A DNA stretch of 64,000 bases from Flavobacteriaceae bacterium (GCA_013043685.1 JABDNT010000046.1:62001-126000); one strand, 5' to 3'; numbered from the stretch's first letter, positions 36,634 to 45,713 are shown. Translations and numbers: made by a program. The notes: a model not told the origin generated them from the sequence alone.

Positions 36634-37218
36634 ATGAAAGCAATTCTATTTTCTTTATTGACGATCTCATTTCTTTTACCAACTAAATCAATTTCACAGA
36701 CCTACAAGGTCGACCCAACTCACACTGCGGTACTAATGAAAGTACAGCGATTCGGAGTTGTAAATGTAATAGGGCGTTTTGGCGATGTTACCGGAACAAT
36801 TACCCTCGATTCGGAGAACAGCGATGCTCTTGATATGGATATGAGAGTGGGCGTGGAAAGTTATAGTGCAAATAATCAAGGAGGTGAAGATTCGGCTAAG
36901 AGCCGTGCCTTTATGGATTCAATGAATTTTCCTGAGATCACCTTCAAATTATCAAATGCAAAAGAAGATGACGGAACGTATACCATAACGGGTGACTTAA
37001 CCTTGCATGGAGTTACCAAAGAAGTGGAATTTACTGCCGAGGTAACAGGCCCCAAAATGGATCTTCCTACCCGTAAACAATCGATCGCTATTAGCGGCAT
37101 GCTGGTGATTAATCGTCTGGACTTTGGTGTAGGGCCGGAGATGACCCTGCCGGACGGTACAGAAGTAATAAGCAATCGCACAGAAATCATGATGGAAATT
37201 CTCGGTATTGCTGAATAA
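36634..37218 (+). CDS. YceI-family periplasmic lipid-binding protein
   Basis: A 194-residue exported protein (signal KAILFSLLTISFLLPTKSIS). The YceI lipocalin-like barrel is shown by YKVDPTHTAVLMKVQRFGVV, FGDVTGTITLDSEN, FMDSMNFPEITFKLSNAKED and ITGDLTLHGVTKEVEFTAEV. Members bind polyisoprenoids or other isoprenoid lipids in the periplasm. Full length for the family. It ends ten bases from the convergent transporter gene, with no terminator in between. Confidence 0.92.
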   Translation: MKAILFSLLTISFLLPTKSISQTYKVDPTHTAVLMKVQRFGVVNVIGRFGDVTGTITLDSENSDALDMDMRVGVESYSANNQGGEDSAKSRAFMDSMNFPEITFKLSNAKEDDGTYTITGDLTLHGVTKEVEFTAEVTGPKMDLPTRKQSIAISGMLVINRLDFGVGPEMTLPDGTEVISNRTEIMMEILGIAE

Positions 37219-37227
37219 TCCGGTAAA

Positions 37228-39420
37228 CTAGGCTAAAATACTCTCGTGTCCGGAATCCTTTACGAAGAGACAGGAACTGTTGGTCTTTTCTGTCATTTCC
37301 TGAACGAACTCAAATTGCAGGTCGGCATGCATCCCGAAGATATTTAGATCGGCTTGAGGTGCTTTTACCACGACATCCTTAAAATCTCCAACGAAAACCT
37401 GGGTTAGAGTTTCGGGAAGCCTGGCCAAATTGGTTAAAGAATTAAGGAAAATAGTTGCATTCTCTAATTCGGAATCATCATCGATAACCGTGATGAGCCG
37501 TATTCTTGCCTTCCAGTTCCGTTTAAGTTTATATGCGATCAAAGTAGAAAGATCCAAATTTCCTATGTCCCATCCCAGGCTCCAGTTATTCTTTCTATTG
37601 CTAACCCATACATTAATCGTATTTCTTTGCCCTAGTAATGCCTTAGCATGCGATTGATAAAGCAGTACCCCAATTTCCAGCCGGATACATTCCCGGATCA
37701 CCGGCCTCAGCTCTGTTTCGTAATCATCATGCTGCTGCAAGTTCAGAAATACAATATTAGGCCTGAAGAAAGCTCCTCGTAAAGCCTGATTTCCGTAGTT
37801 AACCCCTTTTGCGAATTCAGTGGTATTAATTACTGTCCAGGACGAGAAGACCCCTCGTTGCCTGAACGATTCCGCAAGGGTATCCAATTCGGAGGTCATA
37901 CTGCTATTTTCGGAATCTGGTTCAATCCCCAGTAGTTTTATAGATCCTTTCGGAGCCGCAATATTCCGAAGAAACTCAAAATTCCCGCGTGCACCGGTTA
38001 AATCCCGAACTGGAACCATAAGATTTGGTTTCCATGCGCGCTGTTGCATATTTTTCATTCCCCAGGTATGCTTTGCCGCCCATTCAGCAAAGGAGACAAA
38101 AAGCCCGGACCGAACGTCCTCGAATGGTGTTTCCAGATTTTGACGGGACAAATACCAATAAACGGCAAGGACAATAGCAATTGTGATCAGGCTAATGGTC
38201 GGGTTTATAATGAACATGGCAAGAACTGATGATATCAGGCCAAGCCAAGGGATCCAGCGTTTTACCTTAAAGATAGGTCGATAACTTATCAATCCTAAAT
38301 TTTGTTCTATGATCACCACGATATTGATCATGGCATAGGTTACAAGGAAAAATAAAGTTACTAAAGGGGCCACGGCATTCAGGTTACGTAACAGCATAGT
38401 TCCGAAAATCAGTATACCTGTAACCAGCATCGCATTTCGAGGCTGGCCATTCTTACTCTGACCGGCAAGGAATCCGGAATACGGCAAGACATTGTGCTGC
38501 CCCATGGCAAATAGTATTCGCGATGAGCCTACAATAGAGGCCAGGGCAGAGGAGAAGGTTGCTCCCAGCACTCCCGCAATGATCAACGGCCCCACATACG
38601 CCTTATCAATTATAATATTGTAATTGGATATTAACTCTTGCTCTGTAGCAGTACGGGCCAGCCAAAAGGCCAGAAGCATATAGATCACGAAGCTAACCCC
38701 AATGGCCCAAAGTGTACCAATGGGAATACTTTTCCGCGGACTTTTTAGCTCACCGGACATATTAGCGCCCGCCATTATCCCGGTGGCTGCCGGGAAAAAT
38801 ACAGCAAATACCAGCCAGAAATCACTTCCCTTAAAATCATTTTCAGGGGCACCTTTGAAGGTACCCCATTTAAGTGCTTCATCGGAAGCAATTACCATGG
38901 AGCCATCATAAGCTGCCAATACGATCGACACAAGTGATGCGATAATTACCACCATAATAAGGTATTGTGTTTTTATGGCAAGATTCGCACTTATGTACGC
39001 GATGGTAAATAGTCCTATAAAAGCAGAAACATCCACCAAAAAGGCGTTATGATCGGGAAAAATACCAAGCCATCCTTCCCGGAAACCAAAAATGTACATG
39101 GTTACTGCCAGGCCCTGGGAAATGTACCTTGGAATACCAAGACTACCTCCAACTTCCAGGCCCAGGGATTGTGAGATGATCGCATAAGCTCCGCCTGCAC
39201 CTATACGGATATTAGTAGTGATCGCCGACATGGAGAGGGCTGTGCAAAGGGTGATTAGAAAGGAGATGATAATAATGAGCCAGGCACCAATAAGACCGGC
39301 ATTACCAACAACCCAACCCAATCGCAAATACATAATAACACCGAGTATAGTTAGGAGGGTGGGTGTGAATACTCCTCCGAAAGTCCCGAATTTCTTAATT
39401 TGCGGTTGGTTGGTCTCCAT
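37228..39420 (-). CDS. APC-superfamily cation-chloride-cotransporter-like permease
   Basis: A 730-residue protein with about twelve membrane segments in the first 430 residues and a soluble C-terminal part of about 270. The start FGTFGGVFTPTLLTILGVIM followed by YLRLGWVVGNAGL, and IRIGAGGAYAIISQSLGLEV, are typical of SLC12-like (Na-K-Cl type) bacterial relatives of the amino acid permeases. The C-terminus (ARGNFEFLRNIAAPKGSIKL, VFLNLQQHDDYETELRPVIR) looks like a universal-stress-like regulatory region. Substrate is uncertain: cations with chloride, or amino acids. Confidence 0.9.
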   Translation of the reverse strand: METNQPQIKKFGTFGGVFTPTLLTILGVIMYLRLGWVVGNAGLIGAWLIIIISFLITLCTALSMSAITTNIRIGAGGAYAIISQSLGLEVGGSLGIPRYISQGLAVTMYIFGFREGWLGIFPDHNAFLVDVSAFIGLFTIAYISANLAIKTQYLIMVVIIASLVSIVLAAYDGSMVIASDEALKWGTFKGAPENDFKGSDFWLVFAVFFPAATGIMAGANMSGELKSPRKSIPIGTLWAIGVSFVIYMLLAFWLARTATEQELISNYNIIIDKAYVGPLIIAGVLGATFSSALASIVGSSRILFAMGQHNVLPYSGFLAGQSKNGQPRNAMLVTGILIFGTMLLRNLNAVAPLVTLFFLVTYAMINIVVIIEQNLGLISYRPIFKVKRWIPWLGLISSVLAMFIINPTISLITIAIVLAVYWYLSRQNLETPFEDVRSGLFVSFAEWAAKHTWGMKNMQQRAWKPNLMVPVRDLTGARGNFEFLRNIAAPKGSIKLLGIEPDSENSSMTSELDTLAESFRQRGVFSSWTVINTTEFAKGVNYGNQALRGAFFRPNIVFLNLQQHDDYETELRPVIRECIRLEIGVLLYQSHAKALLGQRNTINVWVSNRKNNWSLGWDIGNLDLSTLIAYKLKRNWKARIRLITVIDDDSELENATIFLNSLTNLARLPETLTQVFVGDFKDVVVKAPQADLNIFGMHADLQFEFVQEMTEKTNSSCLFVKDSGHESILA

Positions 39421-39479
39421 GGGCGATACAATAATAAGACATTTGTAGAATTATTGCACAATACCAGTGGCGGTCATTC

Positions 39480-39743
39480 CTATTTTTTTCTCAGGTCTAT
39501 TAGTTTATAGGTTAGTATTGTCCCGGCAAATAAAAAGGTAATGCCATTACCTAAAATAATAGGAAGCTGATTGTTGGATAATCCATAAAGAATCCAAAGC
39601 AGAACACCGCTCACAAAGAGTAAATACATTGGCAGCGATAATTGTTTCGTATTTCCCGATCGGATCGTTTTAATTGCCTGAGGCAAAAAACTAATGGTTG
39701 TAAGAAATGCCGCAACATTTCCAAGTAGGTTTGTTAAGTCCAT
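39480..39743 (-). CDS. SemiSWEET-type sugar transporter
   Basis: An 87-residue protein with three membrane helices, half of a SWEET transporter; it works as a dimer. The PQ-loop motif is in FLTTISFLPQAIKTIRSG, followed by LPMYLLFVSGVLLWILYGL and PIILGNGITFLFAGTILTYK with the substrate-site Asn. It lies 59 bases upstream of the SLC12-like gene in the same direction and may be co-transcribed. Confidence 0.92.
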   Translation of the reverse strand: MDLTNLLGNVAAFLTTISFLPQAIKTIRSGNTKQLSLPMYLLFVSGVLLWILYGLSNNQLPIILGNGITFLFAGTILTYKLIDLRKK

Positions 39744-39855
39744 AGCACAATTCTTATTTCAAAACAAATTTCCGCCTATTCAACAAAACAGATATCCACT
39801 TAAAAGGCAAGTTTTTGTGCTAATTTGATCTGTAAGCTACTCGTTATAAGACTGT

Positions 39856-41775
39856 TTATCTGCCTCGCTTAATGAGTTTTAATTGCCCGGCACCGTTATC
39901 CGAATCCAGAGATACTACATATAATCCGTTGGCCAGTTGGTCACTTAGTTCAAAATTAAGTTCATTACGACCTCTGTTCAGCTGAACGGCTTGTTGCGAA
40001 ATAATTTGTCCGCTTACACCGTATATACTTAATGTAGCACTGGACGGCCTGCTGCTTTCAATTACGAGGTTGAAATATTTCTGAACCGGGTTAGGATATG
40101 CAGTGAGCTCGATCGATTTAACTTCCGGAAAAGGAAAGAATTCTACAGCTAAGAGATCCCGAGGCACGGCAATGAAAACATCTTCCTGAAGTGTTTCAAT
40201 ACTTGAATTACGCAGAATGATCTCTGAAAGCTTCGTGCTCTTTAATTCATCGATTTCCCCCGTAGTAAAAGCAGGGTCATTCTCATAGTAATAACGATCA
40301 CCGTCACGAAGTGCCTGGAACTGTAATTTAAGTATTTCATGCAATCCTTCACCCACAAGTGCATTCGGTAAGTGGTCCTCACTCATAAAGCCGATCCATG
40401 GATCCAGTTTTCCAATATCACCTTCGTATACGGTAGCTAAATTACCACTCAGGACCGGGTCTGAAGTCAAGCTATTGAAATCAGCATGAGGTGTCAGTGA
40501 AAGGTCGGTTCGGAACGTATTATAATCGGGAATCCCACGTTCGCGTGCACGCGCAAGGTTTATGGACAGAAGGTCTATACCACCAGAACCGGGTTGACCG
40601 AAAAGGAAGTTTCGTATATCATCCATGATCAGTGGATCTACCAGCTGATGTTCCTGGGCCGCCAGTCCCCTGAAAAAAGGTTCAATACCGCCTTCATCTT
40701 TCAGGATGGCAGGATTAAAAAAGCCATCTCTAAGATCAACGGCACCAAAAACCCAGTCGTCACCATTCTCTTCATAGCGAACCAGGCGTCCGTTCACCAT
40801 AGTATGACCAAAACGATAGCCTGCAGCAGAAAAAGTATTGAGGATGTTAGGCTCAACAGTGTCATCATATCCTGCATAAGGATCTATCTGGATACCAATG
40901 TGAGGTAAGAACTCTTCGTAAGTCACTACCTGAATCAGTGCTCCAACTATTTTTCTTACTCTCTGAAAGATCTCTTCATCATTCCAAGAAGGATTCTGAT
41001 CCTTGATTTCGTCACAAAGCCTGTTGTGTTCACGAACCCACAGCGTGTGGAAACAGGAGAGTCCAGGCTGCTCGTTAACTCGAATATCCCCTCCCACAAA
41101 GAATTTCTCGGGCAGTGGAAATCCATCCAGAACCATAAACGGAGCAGCAGGGTCAATTGCACTGTCAAATTCCCCATCTACGGTATTCCACGGTAAAAGA
41201 TCTCCGGAGGAGGTCTTCAGCTTTCCATCCACAAATGTGCGCAGCCAGTTGGCTCGATTGATGTCGCTTCCATATACTGCCGAGCCATCAATATAGCTGG
41301 TGATATCGTTGATGTGTTTTCTCGGATTGTTAATAGAAGTACCCGTTGCAGGATCGGACTTAGATCTGAACATACGCAGAGTCTCGTTCCCCGTGCAGTT
41401 CGGGTCGAACAGAGGTTCACACATGGGAACCGGAATATCGTTGGGTTCGTCGAAATTATCATCGTTCAAATTAACATCGTGATCTATAAACTGGCCCCAG
41501 CCCCAGATAAAGTCACTTAATTCCAACTCGTTGGCAATGAATTCGGTCTGGCTTCCAATAGCATTACTTATCTCCCTGGGATTAGGTCTGTCCTGGCCTC
41601 CTGGCTCGCTTATAAGATCGCCAAAGGCATTGGTCGCAAAATTTCTGAAATGCGCATCAGCAGCACCCCACTCGGGATTGTTTAAATTGTTGTTCGTTCC
41701 GTCATAGCTTCGGTTTAGCTGAGCAAAACCTTGTATGGAAATAAAGAAAGCGGTGATAAGTATTAATGTTTTCAT
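39856..41775 (-). CDS. secreted animal-type heme peroxidase with T9SS sorting domain
   Basis: A 639-residue secreted peroxidase. I trim to ATG 41775, which gives the signal peptide KTLILITAFFISIQGFAQ; the longer frame (to 41904) runs into the neighbouring gene. The distal site is FIWGWGQFIDHDVNLND, and the proximal His is in AGYRFGHTMVNGRLVRY. LWVREHNRLCDEI and GSAVYGSDINRANWLR are further family marks. The C-terminus (ELTAYPNPVQKYFNL, TLSIYGVSGQIISQ, GLYVVSLDSDNGAG, LKLIKRGR) is a type A T9SS domain. It oxidises small substrates with peroxide outside the cell; the natural substrate is unknown. Confidence 0.93.
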   Translation of the reverse strand: MKTLILITAFFISIQGFAQLNRSYDGTNNNLNNPEWGAADAHFRNFATNAFGDLISEPGGQDRPNPREISNAIGSQTEFIANELELSDFIWGWGQFIDHDVNLNDDNFDEPNDIPVPMCEPLFDPNCTGNETLRMFRSKSDPATGTSINNPRKHINDITSYIDGSAVYGSDINRANWLRTFVDGKLKTSSGDLLPWNTVDGEFDSAIDPAAPFMVLDGFPLPEKFFVGGDIRVNEQPGLSCFHTLWVREHNRLCDEIKDQNPSWNDEEIFQRVRKIVGALIQVVTYEEFLPHIGIQIDPYAGYDDTVEPNILNTFSAAGYRFGHTMVNGRLVRYEENGDDWVFGAVDLRDGFFNPAILKDEGGIEPFFRGLAAQEHQLVDPLIMDDIRNFLFGQPGSGGIDLLSINLARARERGIPDYNTFRTDLSLTPHADFNSLTSDPVLSGNLATVYEGDIGKLDPWIGFMSEDHLPNALVGEGLHEILKLQFQALRDGDRYYYENDPAFTTGEIDELKSTKLSEIILRNSSIETLQEDVFIAVPRDLLAVEFFPFPEVKSIELTAYPNPVQKYFNLVIESSRPSSATLSIYGVSGQIISQQAVQLNRGRNELNFELSDQLANGLYVVSLDSDNGAGQLKLIKRGR

Positions 41776-41822
41776 AAAAGCTAATATAAAAGTTAATCGG
41801 AAATCATCACAATTTGTCGTCT

Positions 41823-42554
41823 TTAATTTATTAACCGGTATACCTCTTTGAAAGGAATTCTGAAACGTGGCCCATAGATCCCTTTTTCGTCGCGGATGCC
41901 GCACCCTATCACCATGTTGATCTCTGCACGATAAGGTATCTTTAAAATCCGCTTCACTCTCAGGGTATCACTTCCTTCCATCGGACAAGTATCATAACCG
42001 ATGGACGCCATACTGATCATAAAATTCTGTGCTGCCAGGCCGGCACTTTTATGTGCGACCACCCGCATATCACTGGTCCTGGCCTGCCGGTATATGGGCC
42101 TGAATAGCCCTACGAGCTGAAAAGCCAGGAATTTCAGCCATCCGAAGATACCCAGGAAATCGAAATAAGTAACTGGAATTAGCTTACCATAATAGTTTTG
42201 GGCCATTTTTCTCCGTTTCTCAAGGCGCGGAGTCATTTCGGTATTGTTGAATCCTTCTTCGATAAACTTAAGATTAGCCCTGGCCCGTTGTCTCCAAAGA
42301 TCTTTTCTTGCAACAACAACTACCAGTTGTTTTGCCGTTTTCGATGCATTTTGATTGAAACACGCAACAGCTATTCTACGAATGATCTCCGGATTGGTAA
42401 TGTGATAGAATTCCCAAAGTTGAAGGTTACTGCTTGTGGCAGCTAAAGTGGCATTTTTAAGACATTGTTCAACCTTTTGGGTGTCGATGGGCTCCTCCTT
42501 GAAAACTCGAACCGCACGACGGTAGGCAATTGCCTCTGAAACCGTTTTTTCCAT
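41823..42554 (-). CDS. nitroreductase-family flavoprotein
   Basis: A 243-residue FMN-dependent nitroreductase fold. The N-terminus AIAYRRAVRVFKEEPIDTQK contains the FMN phosphate-binding R-R-x-V-R-x-F pattern, followed by CLKNATLAATSSNLQLWEF. Later AHKSAGLAAQNFMISMASIG and a C-terminal VIGCGIRDEKGIYGPRFRIP. A roughly 30-residue insertion (YGKLIPVTYFDFLGIFGWLK) after residue 115 is larger than in classic NfsB. Substrate unknown. It ends close to the peroxidase start in the same direction. Confidence 0.88.
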   Translation of the reverse strand: MEKTVSEAIAYRRAVRVFKEEPIDTQKVEQCLKNATLAATSSNLQLWEFYHITNPEIIRRIAVACFNQNASKTAKQLVVVVARKDLWRQRARANLKFIEEGFNNTEMTPRLEKRRKMAQNYYGKLIPVTYFDFLGIFGWLKFLAFQLVGLFRPIYRQARTSDMRVVAHKSAGLAAQNFMISMASIGYDTCPMEGSDTLRVKRILKIPYRAEINMVIGCGIRDEKGIYGPRFRIPFKEVYRLIN

Positions 42555-42651
42555 TAATGTGTAATAGTTTGAAAAACGGAAGATAAGATATTAAACCTGT
42601 ACCGTTCTATAACGTAGGTTCGATTTATTCAAATTTAATCTGTTGATTCTT

Positions 42652-43392
42652 TTATTCCTTCTTTTTCTTCACCGGTAAAACTTCTTCAGGGAAAGGGAAG
42701 AGGATGGTCGAATTCTTTTCAGAAGCAATATTAGATAAGGTTTGGTAAAGCCTTAATTTTATAGCTGAAGGTGATTGATCAATGATCTGTCCGGCCTCGA
42801 ATAATTTTTGTGCGGCTTGTTCTTCAGCTTCAGCAAGAATTATCCTGGCTCTACGCGAGCGTTCTGCCTCGGCCTGATTGGCCATCATTCTTCTCATATT
42901 TTCAGGAAGCTGAATGTCTTTGATCTTGACATCATTTATTTCGATACCCCATTCCATGGTTTCCATTTCTACAATTTCCTTTATGTTTTTACCCATTTCT
43001 TCGCGCTTCGAAAGAATGGTATCCAGTTCTACCTTACCACAAACATCTCTCAATGCAGCTTGCGCTAATTGTGAGATGGCGAATTTATATTCTTCTACTT
43101 CGAGTACGGCTTTTTCAGGGTCATTTATTCTGAAAAAGACCACTCCGTCTATACTACAGGGTACGTTATCTTCAGTCATTACTTCCTGGGAAACTATGTT
43201 GATTGTAATAACCCGAATGTCCACAACCTGGATGGTTTCAACCACAGGGATGATCCAACGGAAACCGGGTTGCAGGGTTTTTATATACTTTCCAAATCGA
43301 AATTTTAGTGCTCTTTTGTATTCAAAGACCACGCGAATCCCCAATAATAGGAATACAACAAAAACTATACTGAATAATACAATTGGATTCAT
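42652..43392 (-). CDS. slipin/stomatin-like SPFH membrane protein
   Basis: A 246-residue Band 7 protein. One N-terminal membrane segment (PIVLFSIVFVVFLLLGIRVV) is followed by FRFGKYIKTLQPGFRWIIPV, the slipin marker, then VSQEVMTEDNVPCSIDGVVF and a C-terminal coiled region RRMMANQAEAERSRRARIIL. It organises membrane microdomains. Slipins are often paired with an NfeD gene, but none is next to this one. Upstream in the same direction is the first micropeptide with its own terminator. Confidence 0.93.
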   Translation of the reverse strand: MNPIVLFSIVFVVFLLLGIRVVFEYKRALKFRFGKYIKTLQPGFRWIIPVVETIQVVDIRVITINIVSQEVMTEDNVPCSIDGVVFFRINDPEKAVLEVEEYKFAISQLAQAALRDVCGKVELDTILSKREEMGKNIKEIVEMETMEWGIEINDVKIKDIQLPENMRRMMANQAEAERSRRARIILAEAEEQAAQKLFEAGQIIDQSPSAIKLRLYQTLSNIASEKNSTILFPFPEEVLPVKKKKE

Positions 43393-43496
43393 AACAAATA
43401 TTTTAAAGTTGAATATTATACGTACTGAATGACAGCGTTTTAAAGATACGATTCCTTACAGGTTCTGGAATGATAAATATCATGTAAGAGCACAAA

Positions 43497-43527
43497 AAAA
43501 CCTCCCGTTATTTCAGCGGGAGGTTTT
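43497..43527. terminator. terminator downstream of micropeptide 1
   Basis: AAAACCTCCCG and CGGGAGGTTTT form an 11-bp GC-rich hairpin with a 9-base loop; on the minus strand it is followed by an uninterrupted T-run. It begins about 26 bases past the stop of the micropeptide, so that transcript should be very short and separate from slipin. Confidence 0.9.
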
Positions 43528-43553
43528 ATGGATTCCGGTTGGTGTGGAGAAGA

Positions 43554-43652
43554 CTATCTGTGGATTGCATAACTACTGGCTTTCGCAAATTCAGCTAATT
43601 TTACATTCCACTTACTAAGTTTCTCACTCCAAAGTTGTTTCCAATTTTTCAT
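43554..43652 (-). CDS. micropeptide with ASSYAIHR C-terminus, copy 1 (32 residues)
   Basis: An ATG-started frame of 32 codons: MKNWKQLWSEKLSKWNVKLA followed by EFAKASSYAIHR. It is basic and Trp-rich (Trp 4, 8, 15) and would form an amphipathic helix; there is no signal peptide or membrane segment. Copy 2 at 49180 aligns without gaps over 25 residues with 17 identities, including an identical ASSYAIHR end, which strongly supports real coding. A terminator follows within 27 bases. I do not recognise the family. Possible roles are a regulatory, membrane-associated or antimicrobial-like peptide, but none is shown. Confidence 0.75.
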   Translation of the reverse strand: MKNWKQLWSEKLSKWNVKLAEFAKASSYAIHR

Positions 43653-43880
43653 AACTCGAATTTTAGGGTTATGCCATCAGAAATCCAACAAGCGTGCCAT
43701 TAGTTGAAGCAATTCTCTAACTGTTTGAAATTGAATAGAATAAAACTATTTTGAACATATATCCTAAACTATATTATGTAAGAATATGATGCCGACCTAT
43801 TCCTCTCAATTCACTCCATTTAATTTCATTTTAACAGCCGGATTTTGTATCTTTTTAAGAACAATTCAAATACTCATAAC

Positions 43881-44573
43881 TTGAAACGTCTGGTGCTGAT
43901 TATGGCTATATTTCTTACGGCTTTTGCGAATTGCCAGTCCGATTATTCAGAACGTCGTGCCAAAATGGTAAGGGGACAACTGGAATCACGTGGAATAAAG
44001 GATAAAGCAACATTGGAGGCAATGCGCAAAGTACCCCGGCATATGTTTGTGCCAGAAAATGCAAAAGGCAAGGCTTATATCGACGCACCACTTACCATTG
44101 GGAAAGGCCAGACCATTTCTCAGCCATATATTGTCGGCTATATGACAGAACAGCTCCAGCTAAAGCCAACAGATAAGGTACTGGAGATAGGGACAGGTTC
44201 TGGTTACCAGGCTGCGGTCCTGGCTGAAATTGTTTCCGAGGTCTACTCCATAGAGATCATTGAATCCCTGGGTGAGACTGCGGCAAACCGACTGAAAAGT
44301 CTTGGTTACGATAACGTCGAGGTGAGAATTGGTGATGGCTACCTGGGATGGCCGGAAAAAGCGCCGTTCGATGCTATTATTATAACCGCCGGTATAGATC
44401 ATGTTCCTCAGCCTCTAATAGACCAGTTGGCGGAAGGCGGCCGGCTAATTGTTCCTGAAGGGGCCAGGCGAAGTACACGCGACCTTATGTTGCTTAGGAA
44501 AAAGAAAGGTAAGATCAAACGTAAATTCCTTATCCCTGTTGTTTTTGTTGAATTTCAGCGGAAGAACGATTAA
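43881..44573 (+). CDS. pcm: exported protein-L-isoaspartate O-methyltransferase
   Basis: Repairs isoaspartyl residues using S-adenosylmethionine. The signatures are VPRHMFVPENAKGKAYIDAP, PLTIGKGQTISQPYIVGYM, VLEIGTGSGYQAAVLAEIV and IITAGIDHVPQPLIDQLAEG. A signal peptide precedes the domain (KRLVLIMAIFLTAFANCQ), so the enzyme probably works in the periplasm, as in many Bacteroidota. The start is uncertain: TTG 43881 gives a complete signal with basic residues, ATG 43902 gives a shorter one, and an in-frame TTG lies at 43845. Monocistronic. Confidence 0.92.
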   Translation: MKRLVLIMAIFLTAFANCQSDYSERRAKMVRGQLESRGIKDKATLEAMRKVPRHMFVPENAKGKAYIDAPLTIGKGQTISQPYIVGYMTEQLQLKPTDKVLEIGTGSGYQAAVLAEIVSEVYSIEIIESLGETAANRLKSLGYDNVEVRIGDGYLGWPEKAPFDAIIITAGIDHVPQPLIDQLAEGGRLIVPEGARRSTRDLMLLRKKKGKIKRKFLIPVVFVEFQRKND

Positions 44574-44710
44574 ACTGATTCAGTGTTTTTGGGGCATTAA
44601 TTGATCATTCTTTATTCAGAATCATTATTTATTTCATTAAAATGTGACGGCAATGATGCAGGTCATAGGAATCTATATCGTTGATTATTTACTTTGCAGA
44701 AAGTTAAGTT

Positions 44711-45232
44711 ATGGCCGCTTTGCTCGTCATAATTATCCTCTTATTACTTCTGTTAGGCTATCTTTTGTGGATGCCGGTTGTATTGAAAATTGATACTGAC
44801 ACCAACGAATATTATCTTCAATTGAAAGGCCTGGCGAAGGCATCGGTATTAGGGGACGATAAGGAAGTATTAAAGGTTAAACTTAATGTACTGTTTTTGA
44901 ATTTCAACTTTTACCCGCTTCGAAAAAGAAAGGCTTCGAAAAAGAAAAAGCTAAAGGCTAAAAAAGGGGAAGAAGATGCGGAAAAGAAGAAGAGAAATTG
45001 GACCAATGAAGGGCGCAGAGCCTGGCGGGTACTTAAAACGTTTGAAATTAAACAGTTGCTGGTGGAACTGGACACCGGTGATTATGTATTGAATGCGAAA
45101 CTATATCCGGTCTTTTTCATGCTGAACAGGTGGCAAGGGAGTTTCGCCATTAATTTTACGAATAGAAATCGATTAGCACTAATTGTACAAAATCGACCCA
45201 TATATATACTTAAATCTATTATTAATATTTAA
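44711..45232 (+). CDS. YtfI/DUF2953-like membrane protein
   Basis: A 173-residue protein with one N-terminal membrane helix (LLVIIILLLLLLGYLLWMPV), a beta-rich domain (LKVKLNVLFLNFNFYPLRKR) interrupted by a very basic Lys/Glu linker, and a C-terminal half RVLKTFEIKQLLVELDTGDY to AINFTNRNRLALIVQ. The layout resembles DUF2953, for example YtfI of Bacillus. Its position just before a GerW/YtfJ-family gene repeats the Bacillus pair. It ends 10 bases before the partner start. Confidence 0.7.
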   Translation: MAALLVIIILLLLLLGYLLWMPVVLKIDTDTNEYYLQLKGLAKASVLGDDKEVLKVKLNVLFLNFNFYPLRKRKASKKKKLKAKKGEEDAEKKKRNWTNEGRRAWRVLKTFEIKQLLVELDTGDYVLNAKLYPVFFMLNRWQGSFAINFTNRNRLALIVQNRPIYILKSIINI

Positions 45233-45242
45233 AACTTTTGTG

Positions 45243-45617
45243 ATGGTCTTACATTTTGAAGAATTATTAAAACAAATAACTGAATTTATCAGGAATGAAG
45301 CGAAAACAGAAACCGTTGTAGGCGAACAATTTAAATTGGGAGAATTCATATGTGTTCCTGTAATTAAAATCGGAATGGGATTTGGTTCCGGTGAAGGAGA
45401 AGGTATTGAGAAGAAAACAAAAACTAAAACCGGTTACGGAATGGGAGCTGGTGCCGGAATGGGCATTGAACCACTTGGATTCCTAGTAACCAAAGGTGAG
45501 GAAATTAGCTTCGTCGAAGCAGGAAAGGCTCATGGATTAGCCGCTGCATTCGAGAAGGTACCGGAAATGATCGAGAAGATCTATGAAAACCGAGGCAAAG
45601 AAACAGAAACTGCTTAG
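45243..45617 (+). CDS. GerW/YtfJ-family protein
   Basis: A 124-residue soluble protein, the family that includes sporulation protein YtfJ/GerW. The conserved pattern is VVGEQFKLGEFICVPVIKIG, then a Gly-rich stretch (GFGSGEGEGIEKK, GYGMGAGAGMGIEPLGFLV) and a helical C-terminus. The ATG at 45243 is preferred; a longer frame overlaps the upstream gene. Flavobacteria do not sporulate, so the role must be different from germination. Coupled with the YtfI-like gene. Confidence 0.88.
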   Translation: MVLHFEELLKQITEFIRNEAKTETVVGEQFKLGEFICVPVIKIGMGFGSGEGEGIEKKTKTKTGYGMGAGAGMGIEPLGFLVTKGEEISFVEAGKAHGLAAAFEKVPEMIEKIYENRGKETETA

Positions 45618-45659
45618 GTGATTGGAGGAGTTCTGTAGATCAACTCGAATTTTAGGCGT

Positions 45660-45700
45660 GCCGCAAGGTCGGATTATATCACTAATTCCGGTCTTGCGGC
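45660..45700. terminator. hairpin between convergent genes
   Basis: GCCGCAAGGTCGG (45660-45672) pairs with CCGGTCTTGCGGC (45688-45700) over 13 bp with two G-U pairs. It lies between the convergent gerW-like and M28 genes. It lacks a good T-run, so termination efficiency is uncertain. Confidence 0.6.
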
Positions 45701-45713
45701 GATATATTTCCAA

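Noticed and set aside
41776..41904. N-terminal extension of the heme peroxidase (43 residues)
   Set aside because: It has no family counterpart, runs into the nitroreductase gene and precedes a perfect signal peptide start.
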